From JBNKFQ01 sp050289385 (GTDB lineage: Bacteria > Pseudomonadota > Gammaproteobacteria > Pseudomonadales > Porticoccaceae), in NCBI GenBank assembly GCA_050289385.1, contig JBNKFQ010000139.1:1-18890 (forward strand): 18,890 bases of DNA. The letters run 5' to 3'. The notes beneath the pieces are model-generated. The model did not search any database and was not told the DNA's origin. It saw only the letters and a program-made list of their open reading frames with translations. Within the stretch, counting starts at the first letter, position 1. Each line of letters starts with the position of its first letter. This document shows positions 15,060 through 18,890 of this stretch, in pieces. The position numbers were made by a program, and so were the translations under genes.

Positions 15060-17591
15060 TTAAAATCTGTAGGATAAATTTAGTCCATAAGTCCTGGGGC
15101 GCACCAAAAAAACCCGATGGTTACCGCTATATGCAGCAACCAGCGCATCCACCCAAGCATAACCGCCAGAATTTGTTACGTTTCTTACGAATATGTCAAT
15201 ATCAACATCATCAAGCGTAATGCCTGTCTTCAAATGCAACTGATGATAGTCGCCTGCCGGCAAGCCCTTACCGATATCAGTGTTATATTCACCCACATAT
15301 GCATAATCTGTTCGGAAAAAGGCATCTTTGCCAAAAATATGAAATTCCTTTTCCAATCCGGCACTGAAGTTAAAGTCAGCTGACCCCGGCAGATCGTCCC
15401 CTTTGTTGCCAACATTTGACGCATCTTCCGCTAATTTAGCTTCTCCATAAGACGCACTAAGATCAAGTTTGAGTGTATCCGTAAGATTTGTAGCAACCTC
15501 CAATTCTATACCCTCCGACTTGGCCTTCCCGGCATTAAGCTGTACCGTACAATTGCCAAATGGAACAGTTGATACAGGAATTCCATCCCAGTCAATTCGA
15601 TAAACAGACGCGTTCACTGTTATACGATTATTGGCAAGTGAGGTTTTTGTGCCTAATTCGTAATTGTTTGTCTTATCAGAGTCCACTTGGGTTGGGTTAG
15701 GAATACCAAGACCGTCTACCAATCCATCTTGATCAACATCACATGCCGTATTTGGGATAACTCCATAGCCTAGCCGGAACCCTTGCGACCACAAACCATA
15801 TATGATCGTATCATCTGCGGGTTGCCATTTCAGGCTAGCCTTATAAGTTTGGCCTTTTTCCGACAGATTCGTTTCACTTCCTACAAATAATGGCGAACCA
15901 TTTAAAAAAAAGTCAGCAGCGACGTCCTGATCGTACTCAAAATGCCGAGCGCCAAAAGTAGCAGCCAACTGGTCGGTGATATTATAAGTCAGCTCGCCGA
16001 ATACCGCATTTTGCTTTAACACAGATTTAGCAATGGCATCGTAAAATTTGACTCCAGGATCTAATAAAGGATCCCCTGACCAATCCCAGTACCAATTACT
16101 AATGGAATCCTTATTCTCATAATATAGACCAGCAATTAACTGGAACGGGCCATCGAGACTTGATACAAACCGAAGTTCATTCGCAAAAAAATCAACGTCA
16201 TTTACATTGTGCGAATAATAAGGCGCGGCCATAGTAAAGCTTAAATCCATTTCTTGCGTTGCGTCATACCTGGCGATAGATGATGAATTGGTCAGCACAC
16301 CCCAGCCAAAGTCATAATTGGCTGTTGCATTTGCAATCTCGATTTTGATGTCGCGAAATTCGTCGTTAGCACCATCAACACCTGTCCTTAGCCGAGTTTG
16401 CACATATTTACCGGGAATATCCATATTTACACCGCCAAATCCATCCTGCTCAGTTTTTTCCTGCATGTAGCTCAAAGTCACGTCCAGGTCATCGGTCACT
16501 TGCCACAACGCGGCGATGCGAAAACCAGTAGATGAGTCATTTCCCACATTATGCCGATCTTGCGCCCTACCCCCACCTGCGGCGATCGCCGCGTCTATGA
16601 ACGATGATGGCTGAGTGCCCGCTACATTATCTACATAACCGCTATTCCTGAAACGATACGCCACCCCGCGAATTGCAAGCGTGTCCTTAACGACAGGAAT
16701 ATTCACTACGCCCTGGAGTACATTATTGTCGTCACCACGTCTGCCTGTGTGGGAGTACTGAGTTGCAAGTCTTCCTTCAAATTCCTCCAAATTCGGACTG
16801 ACGGGAACTGTACGAACTGTACCACCCATGGAGCCTGCCCCATAATAAGTGCCCTGAGGTCCGCGCAGCACCTCCACGCGCTCAATATCTACCAGCTTAA
16901 GGTCGGCATTACCGGTGCCGCCATAATTGCTCGCCACACTAAGCCCAGATACCGGGGTTTCCCCAAAATAAGCACTAACTGGTTTACTGGCCCCCGAAGA
17001 TTGCGGCCTGGATGCAATGCCCCGGATTATTATTTGATTCAAACCCGCGCCACGTTGTTGATAACTGACTCCGGGAAGGTTTCGAAGATAATCGTCGAAT
17101 CCAACCGAATTTGTTTTGTTAAGCTCTTCGTTGCCAAGTACCGAAATACTTTGCGGAATATCCTGAAGACTTTCCGCCCGTTTGGTCGCTGTAACAGTAA
17201 TTTCTTCAATCACACTGCTTCTCTTGTCAAGAATAGCCTTATCAGACTGTCCCTGTGTATCCCTACTCTCCTTCGCCGTAACCGTTATTGTCCCCTCTTC
17301 CCCCAATGCCCGATATTCGAGTTCGGTGCCGCCCAGCATGACCGCTAAAGCTTGATCCACGGTATATTTACCCTTCACTTCCGTGGAGTTAACGCCCTGC
17401 ACAAGCTCGGAAAAAAACAAAATCTGCAAGCCGGTTTCTTCCGAAAGCTTATTGAGTGCGGCAGACAAAGATTGGGGGTGTATATCCAATTGATAACTGG
17501 CGCCTGAATCACCGGCGCCCATGACTGCCTGGCCCTGCATCGCGCTTACCGCAATCACAGCGCTGGCCAGCAAGGTTTTAAATATTGACAT
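15060..17591 (-). CDS. TonB-dependent receptor with N-terminal STN signalling domain (FecA-like transducer)
   Basis: An 843-residue outer-membrane receptor. The start chosen is ATG at 17589-17591 (MSIFKTLL), which gives a signal peptide ending near GQA and has AGAGG upstream; the frame extends to 17636. In order: STN domain (about residues 30-105, YQLDIHPQSLSAALNKLSEE...), a TonB-box-like segment (EEITVTATKR), the plug (SLQDIPQSISVLG...VEVLRGPQGTYYGAGSMGGTV), and a beta-barrel ending in YRF with the C-terminal Phe expected for BAM recognition. The STN domain transmits substrate binding to the FecR-type protein encoded just upstream. One surface-loop candidate carries an EF-hand-like DVDQDGLVDG with nearby Cys. 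Iron-complex uptake is the usual guess, but other ligands are equally possible. Confidence 0.93.
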   Translation of the reverse strand: MSIFKTLLASAVIAVSAMQGQAVMGAGDSGASYQLDIHPQSLSAALNKLSEETGLQILFFSELVQGVNSTEVKGKYTVDQALAVMLGGTELEYRALGEEGTITVTAKESRDTQGQSDKAILDKRSSVIEEITVTATKRAESLQDIPQSISVLGNEELNKTNSVGFDDYLRNLPGVSYQQRGAGLNQIIIRGIASRPQSSGASKPVSAYFGETPVSGLSVASNYGGTGNADLKLVDIERVEVLRGPQGTYYGAGSMGGTVRTVPVSPNLEEFEGRLATQYSHTGRRGDDNNVLQGVVNIPVVKDTLAIRGVAYRFRNSGYVDNVAGTQPSSFIDAAIAAGGGRAQDRHNVGNDSSTGFRIAALWQVTDDLDVTLSYMQEKTEQDGFGGVNMDIPGKYVQTRLRTGVDGANDEFRDIKIEIANATANYDFGWGVLTNSSSIARYDATQEMDLSFTMAAPYYSHNVNDVDFFANELRFVSSLDGPFQLIAGLYYENKDSISNWYWDWSGDPLLDPGVKFYDAIAKSVLKQNAVFGELTYNITDQLAATFGARHFEYDQDVAADFFLNGSPLFVGSETNLSEKGQTYKASLKWQPADDTIIYGLWSQGFRLGYGVIPNTACDVDQDGLVDGLGIPNPTQVDSDKTNNYELGTKTSLANNRITVNASVYRIDWDGIPVSTVPFGNCTVQLNAGKAKSEGIELEVATNLTDTLKLDLSASYGEAKLAEDASNVGNKGDDLPGSADFNFSAGLEKEFHIFGKDAFFRTDYAYVGEYNTDIGKGLPAGDYHQLHLKTGITLDDVDIDIFVRNVTNSGGYAWVDALVAAYSGNHRVFLVRPRTYGLNLSYRF

Positions 17592-17680
17592 TGCGACTCG
17601 CCTCTTGGTTGTTGTGTCGACTACTAAGGCAGCCATTTTAAAAATCCGGACCCCATTTTTTTTGTGATTTTATTACCGGT

Positions 17681-18739
17681 TTATTTTTCCTCGACCGACA
17701 TACGCGACTTAATCAGCCAATGTTTTTCATCCGGGCTTTGCACCACCACCAGTTCATCGCTGGTATTCAAAAACGCCACCAGCACTTCCGGGCGATTGGT
17801 GTCGAAACGGCCATTGATGTGCTTGCCCGCCAACGATTGATCCAATAAAAACAACTGCCGGCGGTTATAACGATTGACCTCCTCGATAACATCGCTCAGT
17901 GCGGCGTCTTCAAAAATCAACTGCCGGTCTGTCCATGCCAGAGCCTTATTGATATCAATACCGGACTCCACTTTCAGTTCATGACCGGCCACTACACTGG
18001 CGCGCTCGCCACGACCCAACTCAACCGCATGCCGCCCCGCTGCCGCGAGAGCAACCCGACCGTCCGCTACGGTAACCAGGGTTTTGTCGCGTTGGCGGTA
18101 AACATTAAAGCGGGTGCCCAACACATCCACCCGGGTGTCACCTATGACCACGCGGAACGGGCGCTTGCTGTCCCTGGTCACCGCGAACAGTACTTCGCCG
18201 CTGATCAAATGCATCTCGCGACGGCGCGACGTCATGGTTACTTCGATCTGCGATCGCGTATTGAGTTGCAACAGGGAACCGTCATCCAATAATACTGAGC
18301 GCTGTTCACCGAGCGCCGTCCGGTAAATCTCGGCTTCTGGCTCTAGCCCAAAATTACCGCGCCCCCAAAAATAGACACCAACCGCCAACATCAAAACCGC
18401 GGCGGCCGCCGCGCCCGGCCACCAGGCGCGCCGCCGAACTTTGCGGCGGTCGCTGGCGTCGTCCTCCACGGGCGTCTCAGCCATCGCCACCACATTGGAA
18501 CCGGCCTCGGTCACCAATGCTGCCAACTCGGCTTCGCTGTATCTGGGCAAACTCTCCAAATCCACCCGCAGCGCGGCGGCCTGCAGAAACTCTTCCACGT
18601 GAGCCGGCGAGCGCCTTAGCCAGACCATAAACCGCTGTTTTAACGCCTCGCTGTTACCGTCTGAGGACTGCAACTCCAACAACCATTCACAGGCTTCTTC
18701 GAACAGAGTTATCGGAGTTTCTTTGTGTGAGTCCATCAT
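17681..18739 (-). CDS. FecR-type anti-sigma/sensor protein
   Basis: FecR proteins span the inner membrane and relay the signal from a TonB receptor to an ECF sigma factor. The 352-residue protein has an N-terminal cytoplasmic FecR-N/DUF4880 segment (EEACEWLLELQSSD...FMVWLRRSPAHVEEFLQ, residues 14-53), one transmembrane helix (about 107-126), a periplasmic FecR domain (GEQRSVLLDDGSLLQLNTRSQ...GEVLFAVTRD..FRVVIGDTRVDVLGTRFNVY, 143-213), and a C-terminal STN-like part (AWTDRQLIFEDAALSDVIEEVNRYN) that would contact the receptor. Two adjacent ATGs exist (18739 and 18736). The first overlaps the sigma-gene stop in an ATGA arrangement and is preferred. It is more GC-rich than the receptor gene. Confidence 0.95.
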   Translation of the reverse strand: MMDSHKETPITLFEEACEWLLELQSSDGNSEALKQRFMVWLRRSPAHVEEFLQAAALRVDLESLPRYSEAELAALVTEAGSNVVAMAETPVEDDASDRRKVRRRAWWPGAAAAAVLMLAVGVYFWGRGNFGLEPEAEIYRTALGEQRSVLLDDGSLLQLNTRSQIEVTMTSRRREMHLISGEVLFAVTRDSKRPFRVVIGDTRVDVLGTRFNVYRQRDKTLVTVADGRVALAAAGRHAVELGRGERASVVAGHELKVESGIDINKALAWTDRQLIFEDAALSDVIEEVNRYNRRQLFLLDQSLAGKHINGRFDTNRPEVLVAFLNTSDELVVVQSPDEKHWLIKSRMSVEEK

Positions 18740-18890
18740 GACCGGTTTTCCTCCCTTTGCTTGTCCAGGCGCTGGCGAAGCGCAGCATAGGCTTTAACAA
18801 TATAACGCTTGACCATACGTTCGCTAATGTCGAGATGACTGGCAATTTGCCTGTAAGTCAGGTTGTGCCGGGTCTGCAATACCACAACTG
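18736..18890 (-). CDS. FecI-type ECF sigma factor, C-terminal end (runs off window)
   Basis: The last 50 residues of a protein whose start is beyond the right edge. The segment HNLTYRQIASHLDISERMVKRYIVKAYAALRQRLD is a sigma region 4 helix-turn-helix as in FecI-like ECF sigma factors, which recognise the -35 element. The TGA stop (18736-18738) overlaps the FecR start by ATGA, so the two are translationally coupled. Gene order sigma - FecR - receptor is the standard arrangement for cell-surface signalling. Regions 2 and early 4 are not visible. Confidence 0.92.
   Translation of the reverse strand, partial: VVVLQTRHNLTYRQIASHLDISERMVKRYIVKAYAALRQRLDKQREENRS

Overview
The window comes from a gammaproteobacterium, probably a relative of the Cellvibrionales/Pseudomonadales. 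This is inferred from the argG / pyrC-rnt arrangement (as in Pseudomonas), the ccoNOQP-ccoG cluster behind an FNR/ANR-type promoter, a DbpA-type helicase, a tannase-family esterase and a FecIR-style TonB receptor locus. No rRNA, tRNA, CRISPR array or complete transposase gene was seen.

Layout. Positions 1-3740 (minus strand) hold the cbb3 oxidase operon ccoN-ccoO-ccoQ-ccoP, followed by the 5' end of ccoG. A class II FNR/ANR promoter with a well-placed -10 lies upstream of ccoN. argG (minus) follows, and divergently pyrC and rnt abut one another on the plus strand. Next come a small secreted SnoaL/NTF2-like protein, a cold-shock protein gene with a strong sigma-70 promoter, a long leader and its own terminator, and dbpA. 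On the minus strand lie a secreted L-asparaginase and a secreted tannase/feruloyl-esterase-family hydrolase in a probable two-gene operon. A lone AAA_14/DUF4143 ATPase (plus) sits behind a 44-bp perfect palindrome. The right end (minus) is a cell-surface-signalling locus: the end of an ECF sigma gene, a FecR-type anti-sigma gene overlapping it by ATGA, and a TonB-dependent receptor with an N-terminal signalling (STN) domain.

The intergenic spaces carry the unusual content. Two related elements built from degenerate GTTCGAT heptamers lie between ccoP and ccoG and between argG and pyrC; one has an 18-bp perfect inverted repeat at its ends and an array of 12 heptamers. Two further loci use a different heptamer, TCGCACG, and one of them also has long perfect inverted ends. 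A 190-bp MITE-like element with near-perfect ends starting GGGCCTGTTAACACTAA lies upstream of the ATPase, and one isolated end of the same family lies next to the cold-shock promoter. These non-coding elements, and the palindrome before the ATPase, are the best candidates for under-described biology here. The protein-coding genes are mostly familiar families.
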